In this document: one piece after another, positions 5,051 to 12,542 of the stretch
Layout of the letters: the number at the start of each line of letters is the position of its first letter
How positions within the stretch are numbered: the first letter of the stretch is position 1
Origin: a candidate division LCP-89 bacterium
GTDB taxonomy: Bacteria; Electryoneota; B3-LCP
Direction of reading: 5' to 3'
NCBI GenBank assembly: GCA_025774735.1
Contig: JALGZU010000029.1
Coordinates: 1 to 14,180, forward strand
DNA: 14,180 bases
Translations under genes and position numbers: made by a program
Notes under the pieces: model-generated
Told to the model about the DNA's origin: nothing
Seen by the model: the letters and a program-made list of their open reading frames with translations, nothing else
Database searches by the model: none

Positions 5051-6559
5051 TCAGGCGTCCATGTCAGACCATCTCTTGGCCATCTGGCTGAAAATGACCA
5101 GAGCCACGATGGCAGCCATACCGATGGCGGCGAAGGGGATCCAGACGTAGAACTGCGGGCTATACGTATCCCAGAGTAACTTCGTCACCTCAACAGCATT
5201 CAATCCCGTCACTTCCTGCAATTTCACGACGGCCTCCATGCGGGTGACACCCAGGGTGCTCTCGAGGGTGGCGATGGATCCGTCCCACCCTTTACCCTGC
5301 CCGAACGGGGTGTGCTGAGCCAGATATTTCAGGGCGAGGGTCGCCTTTTCACCATAATGGCCGTAAAGATATCCAGCCATCTTGGAGCCTACAAAACCTC
5401 CGATCCCCACGGGGATATTCACGTATCCCAAGTAGAGAGCTTTCTTCCCGGCCGGGGCGATCAGGCCGAGGTATTCGTTCTTTTTGGGACCGGTCATCAT
5501 CTCACCGGTGGAGAAAAAGACGATACCCAAGAGTAGGATCCAGCCGTTGCCGGTAAAACCCGCCACCAGGATACCGACCGTGGCAACGGCCATGCCGATA
5601 ACCATACAGCCCAGAACCCTCATGCGCCGTACCATCCATGAGATCGGCACCATGAAGAGGATGATGAACAGAGCGTTCAGGTTCAGCAATATCTGCTGGG
5701 GCACCATCACGCCGCGGTCGGTGTTCATTTTCCATGCTTCTACAGGCATCAGCGCGGCGATTCTGGAGCTGTCCACCCAGTCTTCGATGAAGTTGGGATG
5801 CAGATCCCAGAGCTGGTACATCATCAGCCAAAAACAGGACATGATCAGCAGCCAGGTCACCAGCCTCGGTTCGATGATATTCTTGATCGTACGGATAAAA
5901 ACCTGGACGGGTTTCTCCGTCTTTGAAGCTCCCGAGGGCACGTCCTTGAAGGTCAAGAGCATGAGGAAGTTCAGGGACGTGATAATGGCGGAGGCGGTGA
6001 AGAGGGTCTTCCAGGAAGCCTGCGTATGGGGATCACCCAGAATACCTGTCGCCAGAAAAGGTCCGATGGCCGCGCCGATGTTGACCACCCAGTAGAAAAC
6101 CCCCCAACCGACGGATGAATTCTTTTTGGTCAGGTTCTGCGCCAGTGAACCCTGCAGGCTGGGCTTGAAGAAGGCTGTACCGCTGGCCAGGACGATTATC
6201 CCGGCGAAGAAACCGGGATAGGTGCGCAAATTGGCCATCATCAGGTAACCGATGATATTCATGGCGACCGAGAAGGCGAGCGTCTTCTTGTATCCGTAGC
6301 GGTCAGCATAACCACCGGTAAAGGTGGGCAGGATCGATTGGAAGATGAACCACCAGGCGTAGATGGTTCCCTTCATGGCGGCCGTGAAATGCAGTCCGCC
6401 GGGATCATCCGCCTGCATGATATACACCGGGACGACGGCGCGCACGCTGAAGTACGCCAGCCGTTCGAACATCTCGATGCCGTTCAGCTTCCAGTAGGTC
6501 GCCCCGAAGGCTCTCTTCTCTTTAAGGACGTCTTCTATTGGCTGCGTTGGTTCATTCAC
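5051..6559 (-). CDS. POT/PTR2-like peptide transporter, MFS superfamily
   Basis: The protein has 502 residues and many hydrophobic segments. The start is GTG at 6559, with AAAGGTGAG (6566-6574) 6 bases before it. Family marks: ExxER in TM1 (E29, E32, R33), the MFS loop GGYADRYGYKK (82-92), FFKPSLQGSLAQ (130-141; compare GxxKPN in POT carriers) and FYWVVNIGAAIGP (155-167). These proteins import di/tripeptides or related solutes with protons across the inner membrane. It is more divergent from classical DtpT than its neighbour, so the substrate is less certain. Residues 400-469 form a hydrophilic loop before the last TM (about 470-490), unusually long for the family. It lies between the second POT gene (133-bp gap containing a hairpin) and the flavin reductase (20-bp gap). 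Confidence 0.82.
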   Translation of the reverse strand: MNEPTQPIEDVLKEKRAFGATYWKLNGIEMFERLAYFSVRAVVPVYIMQADDPGGLHFTAAMKGTIYAWWFIFQSILPTFTGGYADRYGYKKTLAFSVAMNIIGYLMMANLRTYPGFFAGIIVLASGTAFFKPSLQGSLAQNLTKKNSSVGWGVFYWVVNIGAAIGPFLATGILGDPHTQASWKTLFTASAIITSLNFLMLLTFKDVPSGASKTEKPVQVFIRTIKNIIEPRLVTWLLIMSCFWLMMYQLWDLHPNFIEDWVDSSRIAALMPVEAWKMNTDRGVMVPQQILLNLNALFIILFMVPISWMVRRMRVLGCMVIGMAVATVGILVAGFTGNGWILLLGIVFFSTGEMMTGPKKNEYLGLIAPAGKKALYLGYVNIPVGIGGFVGSKMAGYLYGHYGEKATLALKYLAQHTPFGQGKGWDGSIATLESTLGVTRMEAVVKLQEVTGLNAVEVTKLLWDTYSPQFYVWIPFAAIGMAAIVALVIFSQMAKRWSDMDA

Positions 6560-6594
6560 TGTCGTCTCACCTTTCGTATTTTCGGGATAGAAAA

Positions 6595-6617
6595 TGCCCG
6601 GCCCTGAGACCCGGGCA
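6595..6617 (-). terminator. Hairpin between the two transporter genes, possible partial terminator
   Basis: TGCCCGG and CCGGGCA form a 7-bp stem around a 9-base loop. On the minus strand it is followed by TTTTC. It lies 76 bp after the upstream stop (6693) and 36 bp before the GTG at 6559. I see no consensus promoter after it, so it may reduce downstream expression or stabilise mRNA ends rather than stop transcription. Confidence 0.45.
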
Positions 6618-6692
6618 ATCCATCAAGTCATACGTTAGAGCGTGCTGTTAATTTTTGTACAAATCTATTTATTCTGTCGTGAGATCTTCACA

Positions 6693-8048
6693 TCAGCCAG
6701 TCGTTTCCGATTTCGCGGCCAGTTCTCGTGCCTGTTCTTCAGATTCGATGATCGTGGGATTGAGGAATTTCAGAAGCAAGAACAGAATCAACGCGGCGAA
6801 CAGCGAGGTGATCACCAGGATGATGAAGAAGGTGCTGTGCAGCAAGTCGTCCCATAAACTCCCGACCAATCCCGACAGGTAATTGCCGATGGCCGTCGCG
6901 GCGAACCAGCCGCCCATCATCATTCCGCGAATTTTCCAGGGCGACAGCTTCGACACCAGTGACAGACCCATAGGACTCAAGCACAGTTCACCCAGGGTAA
7001 TCATGGCATAGGCGCTGATCAACCAGGAGACGCTGACCTGACCAAAATTACCGCCCGAAAACGCCGCCGAAGCCATAATGGCATAGCACCCAGCGGTCAA
7101 GAGCATGCCGATACCCAGCTTGGCGGCCGTTGACGGTTCGAATTTTCTGCGCCGCAGGATATTCCAGAAAACCACCAACAGCGGAGTAAACATCAGCACG
7201 AAGAACGGATTGACCGACTGGAACAGTTCGGGGCTCAGGGAGGTCCGGGTTGCGTCGCGCGCCCAGAAGGTGAGCGTCAAACCGTTCTGGTGGAACGCCA
7301 TCCAGAAGAAGATAACGACACCGAAGATGATTAGCAGAGTGGTGACTCTACGGCGAGCCTGTTCCTTCGTCAAAACCACCTCTTTCCCCATTCCTTGGTC
7401 GGCGGCGTCTGACCCGCTGATGTTTTCGCCGGCGCGCACGTGTCTCTGGAAGATGGTAAAGGTCAGCAGCGATATGATCATCCCCACGCCGGCGGCGGCG
7501 AAGGCGTAGTGCCAGCCGTGGATGGGGTGAAGGCTGCGCAGGTATGCGGCCACCAGTGGTGAGAAGAATGCCCCGACGTTGATCCCCATGTAGAATATAT
7601 TGTAGGCATCGTCCTTTTTCTCGGGCATATCGCGATACAGGTTGCCGAGCATCACGGAGATATTAGGTTTGAAACAGCCGTTTCCGATGATCAGGCAGCA
7701 GAGCGCCGCGAAGAAGAAGGGCAGCGGCCTGAAAGCCAGCAGGAAGTGTCCGCACATCATGAAGATGCCGCCGATGATTATGGTTTTTCTGATACCGAAA
7801 AGGCGGTCGGCAATGATCCCACCCAGGAAAGGCGTGAAGTAGACCCACCCGACATAGAGACCGTAAATTTGGCTGGTCTTATCGGTCGAAAATCCCAGCC
7901 CGCCTCCTCCGAACTGCTCGTTCATGTAGAGAGAGAGAATGGAGAGCATGCAGTAAAAGCTGAAGCGTTCCCACATCTCCGTGAGGAACAACACGGGAAG
8001 ACCCGGCGGATGGCGCCGTTTTGTCGTCGCAACCTGTGTAGCGTCCAA
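6693..8048 (-). CDS. POT/PTR2-family proton-dependent oligopeptide transporter
   Basis: The protein has 451 residues. The start is TTG at 8048, preceded by AAAAGGGA. An in-frame TAA lies just upstream and the first internal Met falls inside TM1, so TTG is the only sensible start. POT features are clear: ExxERFSFY in TM1 (E24, E27, R28), GGIIADRLFGIRK (76-88), GNGCFKPNISVMLG (122-135), NIFYMGINVGAFFSP (150-164), FWMAFHQNGL (248-257) and ELCLSPMGLS (354-363). The family couples di- and tripeptide uptake to protons, using the ExxER motif for proton coupling. It is the first gene after the promoter at 8101-8129 and is followed by a second POT-like gene and a flavin reductase. Confidence 0.9.
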   Translation of the reverse strand: MDATQVATTKRRHPPGLPVLFLTEMWERFSFYCMLSILSLYMNEQFGGGGLGFSTDKTSQIYGLYVGWVYFTPFLGGIIADRLFGIRKTIIIGGIFMMCGHFLLAFRPLPFFFAALCCLIIGNGCFKPNISVMLGNLYRDMPEKKDDAYNIFYMGINVGAFFSPLVAAYLRSLHPIHGWHYAFAAAGVGMIISLLTFTIFQRHVRAGENISGSDAADQGMGKEVVLTKEQARRRVTTLLIIFGVVIFFWMAFHQNGLTLTFWARDATRTSLSPELFQSVNPFFVLMFTPLLVVFWNILRRRKFEPSTAAKLGIGMLLTAGCYAIMASAAFSGGNFGQVSVSWLISAYAMITLGELCLSPMGLSLVSKLSPWKIRGMMMGGWFAATAIGNYLSGLVGSLWDDLLHSTFFIILVITSLFAALILFLLLKFLNPTIIESEEQARELAAKSETTG

Positions 8049-8100
8049 GCGTATCCCTTTTCTTTATTATGCAGTTAAGGTGTCCTGAACGAATTTGTGA

Positions 8101-8129
8101 AATATAGCAAAATAATTTGATAAGGTCAA
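8101..8129 (-). promoter_or_regulatory. Sigma70-type promoter of the transporter-flavin reductase operon
   Basis: On the minus strand, TTGACC (8124-8129) and TATATT (8101-8106) are separated by exactly 17 bp. Transcription should start near 8094, about 45 nt before the TTG start at 8048. The box matches the other three promoters in the window. Confidence 0.8.
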
Positions 8130-8192
8130 GTATTGAATAGAATATATCTCGTTTTTAAATAATTAATACTATTATATATAAAGTACCATAAC
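8130..8192. other. AT-rich gap after the sulfatase-like gene
   Basis: This stretch between the sulfatase-like stop and the transporter promoter is very AT-rich (long runs of A, T and TATATA). I see no gene and no clear GC-rich terminator hairpin, so readthrough from the sulfatase-like gene into the transporter operon cannot be excluded. Confidence 0.5.
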
Positions 8193-10106
8193 CTACTGAA
8201 TATAGCCCAGCGCCTTCAACCTCTCTCTGAGCATAGCCTCTTCATCCAGGTTCAGAGACGTTATACCGCTGCTGTAGATGTGAAAGTTCTGCTTCCACCG
8301 GTTTAATTGGTCGTGGAGGACGTCAGTACGCGCTGCCCGCTCTTCGGCAGTCATCTCCAATCGCACGCCGTGCTTGATGACGAGTTCCTCTCTGGGAGGA
8401 TCGAAAATGTTATCGCCGTACCGGTAAGTGAGAACCAGCTTGACTTCTTCGTCCTGCACACAGCGCATCATAAAAGGACCGTCCTCTTGAGTGATCAGTT
8501 CGGAAAAAGAATAACGCGGCTGCTCCACTACCGATCCATCATTCGTAAACGGCAGGAGGCTCTCACCCTTAAGTTGATCTGCATAGCGCTCAGGCTCGAG
8601 AATCTGTACGGCATCCAGAATGGTCGGCACAATATCTATGGAGTTGACCATCGATACAATTCTCCGCGAAGGGGCTGAGCCGGGGAATTTAATAATGAGT
8701 GGGATCTCTATCTCGGGACGATTCAGGGAGAAGCCATGCCCGTTAATCGGCATGCCATTCACATCGTCACACTCCCAGAATCCCTCCCCATGATCGGCTG
8801 TTAAAATAATGATACTCTCCTCGAAGAGACCGAGTTCTCCAAGTTTATTCAGCAGTCGTCCAAATTCCGCGTCGAAATAGTTCACTTCACCATCATAAAG
8901 CAGTTTCGAGACTTCCCGCTCACTGTCAGTCAGGTTTTTATGCAAAGGTCCCCCGGTGTTCTCTGTAATTAAGGGGCGGAGTTCCTCGTTGATTAACTTC
9001 TCGGCGAAGGCGTCCGGAGGATCGTAAACGCTGTGGGGGTCGATATACCACAACATGGCGAAAAAGGGCTCCGATCCGTGCTTTTGGGCCCATCGCAGAA
9101 AGGTATCATTGACCTGGGTGGCATCCGTATCACGCCAGGAACCATCCTCTATATAAAGATCAAATCCCTGATCGAGCCCGGTCCGGGAAGAGACATTTGG
9201 ATTCGAGGATACCCCGAAGGTATGATAGCCATCCTCCCGGAGGATTTCCGCCAGCATCGTTAGGCGGTTCGAAACGCGTGTTTCAAAATCGAAATATCCG
9301 TGCTCGCTGGGGTAGACGGAAGCAAAGATTGAGGGGCTTGAATTAATGGTGTTCGATCCCTGTGCAATCGTGTTCAAAAAAACCACAGCCTGACCGGAGA
9401 ACTCATCGATAAAGGGGGTTAATTCGCTCTCCCGGTTATACGCGCCGAGTCGGTCTGAACGCAGGGCATCTACGACTAGGAGGATGACGTTGGGGCGGTC
9501 TTCGGCAAGGGTATCCCTGAGTGTAGGTGTGATAATGTAGGTTATACTTAGCGCCGAAAGCGTAATGAATGTTGAAACGACGAGAATTGCAGTTGATGAA
9601 AGAATTCGCTCGAGACGGGATCTGACGACGTTCCAAAATGACAGGGACATCACTCGTACCAGCAGCAGGTTAAATAAACCAGCACCGAGGATGAACACGG
9701 GGAGGAGAGCCAGACTTATGAAGGTGAACTTGTAAACACGTGTATAGTACGCCGCGTACAGCAGAGCCGCCGCAGAGACGGATGCACTTAACAGGTAGGT
9801 GAAGACTCCGCGTGAATCCAATTCGCCCTCACTCTTGCGCTCCATGCGTCGCCGTTTCTCATACAAGACTGAGATGAGGTAGATAAAGCCAATCCAGCCG
9901 CTAACCGCCGCTGTGAAGATGAAGGTATACAGGAGAGTTCGCTCCACCTCGGGAGCAAGACAGAAGAAGATGGAATTTATCATCTGCAGGTCGAGATAAC
10001 CGTGAACCAAAACCTGGTATGCGGTCCGTCCCAAAGCAAATATCATTGCAAAGGCTGATAAGATTATCGCAAAAGCGAAAGAGAACCTTATTCGTTTCGA
10101 TATCAT
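8193..10106 (-). CDS. Membrane-anchored sulfatase/LtaS-like hydrolase or phosphotransferase (alkaline phosphatase superfamily)
   Basis: The protein has 637 residues. Five hydrophobic segments (about 8-26, 58-80, 102-120, 127-150, 172-194) are followed by an alkaline-phosphatase-superfamily domain that should face the periplasm, the layout of lipoteichoic-acid synthase and phosphoglycerol transferases. The catalytic domain starts at PNVILLVVDALRSDRLGAY (205-223; D213 a likely metal ligand). The nucleophile region is NSSPSIFASVYPSEHG (255-270), followed by DPH (356-358) and TADHGEGF (436-443). The C-terminus ends LRERLKALGYIQ, a common sulfatase ending. The sulfatase signature C/S-x-P-x-R lacks its Arg (S256-S-P-S-Ile260), so classical formylglycine sulfatase activity is doubtful; a Ser-based transferase or phosphodiesterase is possible. 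The Shine-Dalgarno is weak. The gene follows the M3 peptidase terminator. Confidence 0.8.
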   Translation of the reverse strand: MISKRIRFSFAFAIILSAFAMIFALGRTAYQVLVHGYLDLQMINSIFFCLAPEVERTLLYTFIFTAAVSGWIGFIYLISVLYEKRRRMERKSEGELDSRGVFTYLLSASVSAAALLYAAYYTRVYKFTFISLALLPVFILGAGLFNLLLVRVMSLSFWNVVRSRLERILSSTAILVVSTFITLSALSITYIITPTLRDTLAEDRPNVILLVVDALRSDRLGAYNRESELTPFIDEFSGQAVVFLNTIAQGSNTINSSPSIFASVYPSEHGYFDFETRVSNRLTMLAEILREDGYHTFGVSSNPNVSSRTGLDQGFDLYIEDGSWRDTDATQVNDTFLRWAQKHGSEPFFAMLWYIDPHSVYDPPDAFAEKLINEELRPLITENTGGPLHKNLTDSEREVSKLLYDGEVNYFDAEFGRLLNKLGELGLFEESIIILTADHGEGFWECDDVNGMPINGHGFSLNRPEIEIPLIIKFPGSAPSRRIVSMVNSIDIVPTILDAVQILEPERYADQLKGESLLPFTNDGSVVEQPRYSFSELITQEDGPFMMRCVQDEEVKLVLTYRYGDNIFDPPREELVIKHGVRLEMTAEERAARTDVLHDQLNRWKQNFHIYSSGITSLNLDEEAMLRERLKALGYIQ

Positions 10107-10267
10107 CTCGAAGACAACCGTTTAACGGAGCTACAGGGGGGGAAATAACAGGGCGAATCCACACAAATGTGAATCCGCCCTATCTGCTATTGCGTTGGTA
10201 TTTGGCGAATTGAACCTTTCACGATCATCCGTTTTAATCGTTCGCGTAGAGCAGTGTCGAAGCGTTA
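10107..10267. other. Spacer between peptidase and sulfatase-like genes
   Basis: It holds the hairpin at 10151-10180 and a small palindrome CCGTTAAACGG (minus strand, 10118-10128) before the sulfatase-like ATG. No consensus promoter is visible. The nearest match on the minus strand is TTCACA-N17-TGTTAT overlapping the hairpin, which is weak. How the sulfatase-like gene is transcribed is therefore open. Confidence 0.4.
10151..10180 (-). terminator. Intrinsic terminator of the M3 peptidase gene
   Basis: On the minus strand a 13-bp stem forms (GGGCGGATTCACA with TGTGGATTCGCCC, loop TTTG), including two G-U pairs. On the plus strand the same two positions are mismatched, so the hairpin is designed for minus-strand RNA. 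It is followed by TGTTATTT. It lies about 90 bp after the peptidase stop. Confidence 0.6.
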
Positions 10268-12202
10268 CTACTTCGTCAATTCGTCCAGTTCATCCACCAT
10301 TGATGAGAAGTAAGCGACCAGTGCTTCGATGGGAGCCGGGGTGGCCATGTCTACTCCGGCGTCCTGCAGCAGTTCTACCGGATGCCTGGAGCTTCCGCTC
10401 TTCAGATAATTAAGGCAGCGGTCGGCTGCGCCCTTCTCCTTGTTCATGACGTCAGTCGCCATTGCCACAGCGGCGGCGTAACTGGTGGCATAGCTGTACA
10501 CGTAATACCCGCGGTAGAAATGCGGGATACGGGCCCAGGACATCCCTGAGAGTTCTTCGTACTCAGCAGTGGGGCCGTGCCATTCGGTGAGAATGTCATA
10601 GTAGAGTTTGCTCAAAGTGTCCTTGGTCAGGGGTTGTCCCGATTCACCCATTTTATTCGCTTCCCACTCCCAGGTGGCGAACATGGTCTGGCGGTAGAAG
10701 GTCGTGCGGATGGAACTGATTTCGGAATCGAGTAGGGCGATCAGCTGCTGCTTCGCGGCTTCCTTCTTCGCACCTTTTTTAGCCTTCTTATATGCCTTAC
10801 GGGCGTCAGCAATGAGCTTCTGTGAGAAGATCGCCTGGTTCAGCGTGGAGGCAACTTCGGCATTGAAGATGGCGTAATCCTTGTTTGGGAAGGGCTGCGT
10901 CGCTTCGGAATAGTAGCTGTGCATAGCATGGCCGATTTCATGCGCGATGGTTCCCACACCATCCATGGTGATCCCTTTCTCATAGTCGAAGTTATACAGC
11001 ATAAAGGGATGCACTTCGTAGGCGCCACTGGAGTAGGCTCCGCCGCGCTTGTTCTCACTGGCGTAAGCATCAATCCAGCCGCTCTTCGGATTCAATCCGT
11101 AGGTGATATCCTTGATGTACTGTTTGCCCATCGGTTTCAGGGCGGTCGTAATCAAATCGACACCTTCTTCCCAGGTGTAGCGGGTCTCTTCCGCTTCAGC
11201 CAGGGAGACGTAATAATCCCAATGCCGATAGTTGTTCACGCTCAGGACGCGCTTGCGGATTTCGTTGTACTTGTGCAGGGGAGCCAGATTGGCCCGGGTA
11301 GCCTTCACCAGGTTGATGTAGACGTCCTCGGGAATGAAATTACCGGAGAGTGCCGCCTGCAGGGTGTTGTCGTATTTCCTGACAGTGCTGAAGTAGACAT
11401 TCTTCTTGATGTTGCCGTTCATCAGCGCGGCCAGAGTATTGGCGAAGTTTTCATACCCGGTCCAGAGGGTTTTGAAGTATTCTTCGCGAATGCGGCGGTT
11501 CTTATCTACGCGCCAGCTGTTCCAGCCCGAATCGGTTACTTCAATCGAGTCGCCGTTATCATCGACGATGTACCCGAAGGTCATATCGACGTCAGTCAGC
11601 TTGGAGAAAACGTCCGATGCAGTACCCGTAACGTTGTAGGAGCCTGCGATGACGGCTTCCTCAGCCTCGGACAGCACGTGCTCCTGCTGCAGGTACATGT
11701 CATCATAAGACTTCTGGTAATCTTTCAGCTCGGGATTTTCAGCGATGTACCTGTTCATCGCCTCCTGAGGGATCATGAGCAGTTCGGGTTCGACCCAGGC
11801 GAGTTTCTGGCTGTACTTGATCCCCAGCATCTGCATCTGCTGCTGGCGACCGGCCCACTCCGTATTGCCCATATTGACGTGATAGTTGTACATCACATAG
11901 AGGAAGAGGTGTTCGAACTTCACCTCGATCTTCTCAGATAGAGCGTTGAAGTCGATGAGGCTCTGCGCCGGATTGGTGGCGTTCTCACCGGCGAAGGTGC
12001 CCTTGAATCCCGCCATCACATCCAACTGGCTCTTGACCCATTCGAAATCCTTCTCCCACTCGTCCATACCGGTGTAGATGTGGTCCGGACGCCATTTGTA
12101 TTTGTCGGGGATTTCGGCGCGATCCAGTGCCAACAGGGTCAGGGGAACCGTAGTGAGCATCAGGATTGCGATAAGAAAAATGACTGAATGTTTCGCTCTC
12201 AT
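10268..12202 (-). CDS. Exported M3B-family oligoendopeptidase (PepF-like zinc metallopeptidase)
   Basis: The protein has 644 residues. The N-terminus (MRAKHS, then a hydrophobic core to about residue 26) is a signal peptide or anchor, so the enzyme probably acts in the periplasm or outside. The catalytic zinc site is HEIGH (421-425), with the third ligand Glu449 in NAEVAST. This spacing, and the upstream YEVHPFMLYNF (395-405) and downstream FYRGYYVYSYATSYAAA, fit oligoendopeptidase F. Length is slightly above the usual ~600 because of the export signal. Members cut short peptides. The ATG has AGAAGGA 6 bases upstream. It has its own consensus promoter (12339-12367), a leader of about 130 nt and a terminator at 10151-10180, so it is a single-gene unit. 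The POT transporters nearby could import its products (inferred). Confidence 0.92.
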   Translation of the reverse strand: MRAKHSVIFLIAILMLTTVPLTLLALDRAEIPDKYKWRPDHIYTGMDEWEKDFEWVKSQLDVMAGFKGTFAGENATNPAQSLIDFNALSEKIEVKFEHLFLYVMYNYHVNMGNTEWAGRQQQMQMLGIKYSQKLAWVEPELLMIPQEAMNRYIAENPELKDYQKSYDDMYLQQEHVLSEAEEAVIAGSYNVTGTASDVFSKLTDVDMTFGYIVDDNGDSIEVTDSGWNSWRVDKNRRIREEYFKTLWTGYENFANTLAALMNGNIKKNVYFSTVRKYDNTLQAALSGNFIPEDVYINLVKATRANLAPLHKYNEIRKRVLSVNNYRHWDYYVSLAEAEETRYTWEEGVDLITTALKPMGKQYIKDITYGLNPKSGWIDAYASENKRGGAYSSGAYEVHPFMLYNFDYEKGITMDGVGTIAHEIGHAMHSYYSEATQPFPNKDYAIFNAEVASTLNQAIFSQKLIADARKAYKKAKKGAKKEAAKQQLIALLDSEISSIRTTFYRQTMFATWEWEANKMGESGQPLTKDTLSKLYYDILTEWHGPTAEYEELSGMSWARIPHFYRGYYVYSYATSYAAAVAMATDVMNKEKGAADRCLNYLKSGSSRHPVELLQDAGVDMATPAPIEALVAYFSSMVDELDELTK

Positions 12203-12338
12203 TTTGTGTCCTTCTGGTTTATTGTTCTATTTTAGTCTGCCCGAATACAGTGAAGTTAACCAACAATACATACCATAAATACGACCGGTTTTAAAGTCAG
12301 ATTGGTGATTCATGTAAGCAAAGAGTGTTTAGTCTAAT

Positions 12339-12367
12339 AATATACGTTCTTATTGTAATATTGTCAA
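12339..12367 (-). promoter_or_regulatory. Sigma70-type promoter of the M3 peptidase gene
   Basis: On the minus strand, TTGACA (12362-12367) and TATATT (12339-12344) are separated by exactly 17 bp, with an AT-rich upstream flank. Transcription should start near 12332, giving a leader of about 130 nt to the ATG at 12202. This is the best -35 match in the window. Confidence 0.85.
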
Positions 12368-12492
12368 CTAAAAATTTGCTCCGTCTTTCTAACAAAATCC
12401 CTGAAAAGTTGCAGAACGAAGGTTTTAGGCGACTTTTGGCTTGTTGACCAGAACCGTTCAGCGCCACGGATAATCCATCTCAGCATTCCCCC

Positions 12493-12521
12493 TTGATTTT
12501 TCGGTCTGATTTTCCTATATT
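12493..12521 (+). promoter_or_regulatory. Sigma70-type promoter of the DUF72 gene
   Basis: TTGATT (12493-12498) and TATATT (12516-12521) are separated by exactly 17 bp. Transcription should start near 12528, only about 15 nt before the ATG at 12543. It may also drive the homoaconitase-like gene downstream. Confidence 0.78.
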
Positions 12522-12542
12522 TAGGACGATCAACCTGAATCG

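Larger units (their letters stand above)
12203..12542. other. Divergent intergenic region between peptidase and DUF72 genes
   Basis: The region carries back-to-back promoters: minus strand at 12339-12367 and plus strand at 12493-12521. The bases between them show no gene, no strong hairpin and no obvious operator repeat. The left part is the ~130-nt leader of the peptidase mRNA, where I found no convincing riboswitch pattern. Confidence 0.6.

Noticed and set aside
10124..10180. TTCACA-N17-TGTTAT as a promoter for the sulfatase-like gene
   Set aside because: The -10 is a poor match to the TATATT box used elsewhere in the window and the -35 lies inside the terminator stem, so chance is a better explanation.
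10919..11941. Plus-strand open frame of 340 codons
   Set aside because: It is fully antisense to the M3 peptidase, including its zinc-site region. The composition is a shadow of the real codons and no motifs were found.
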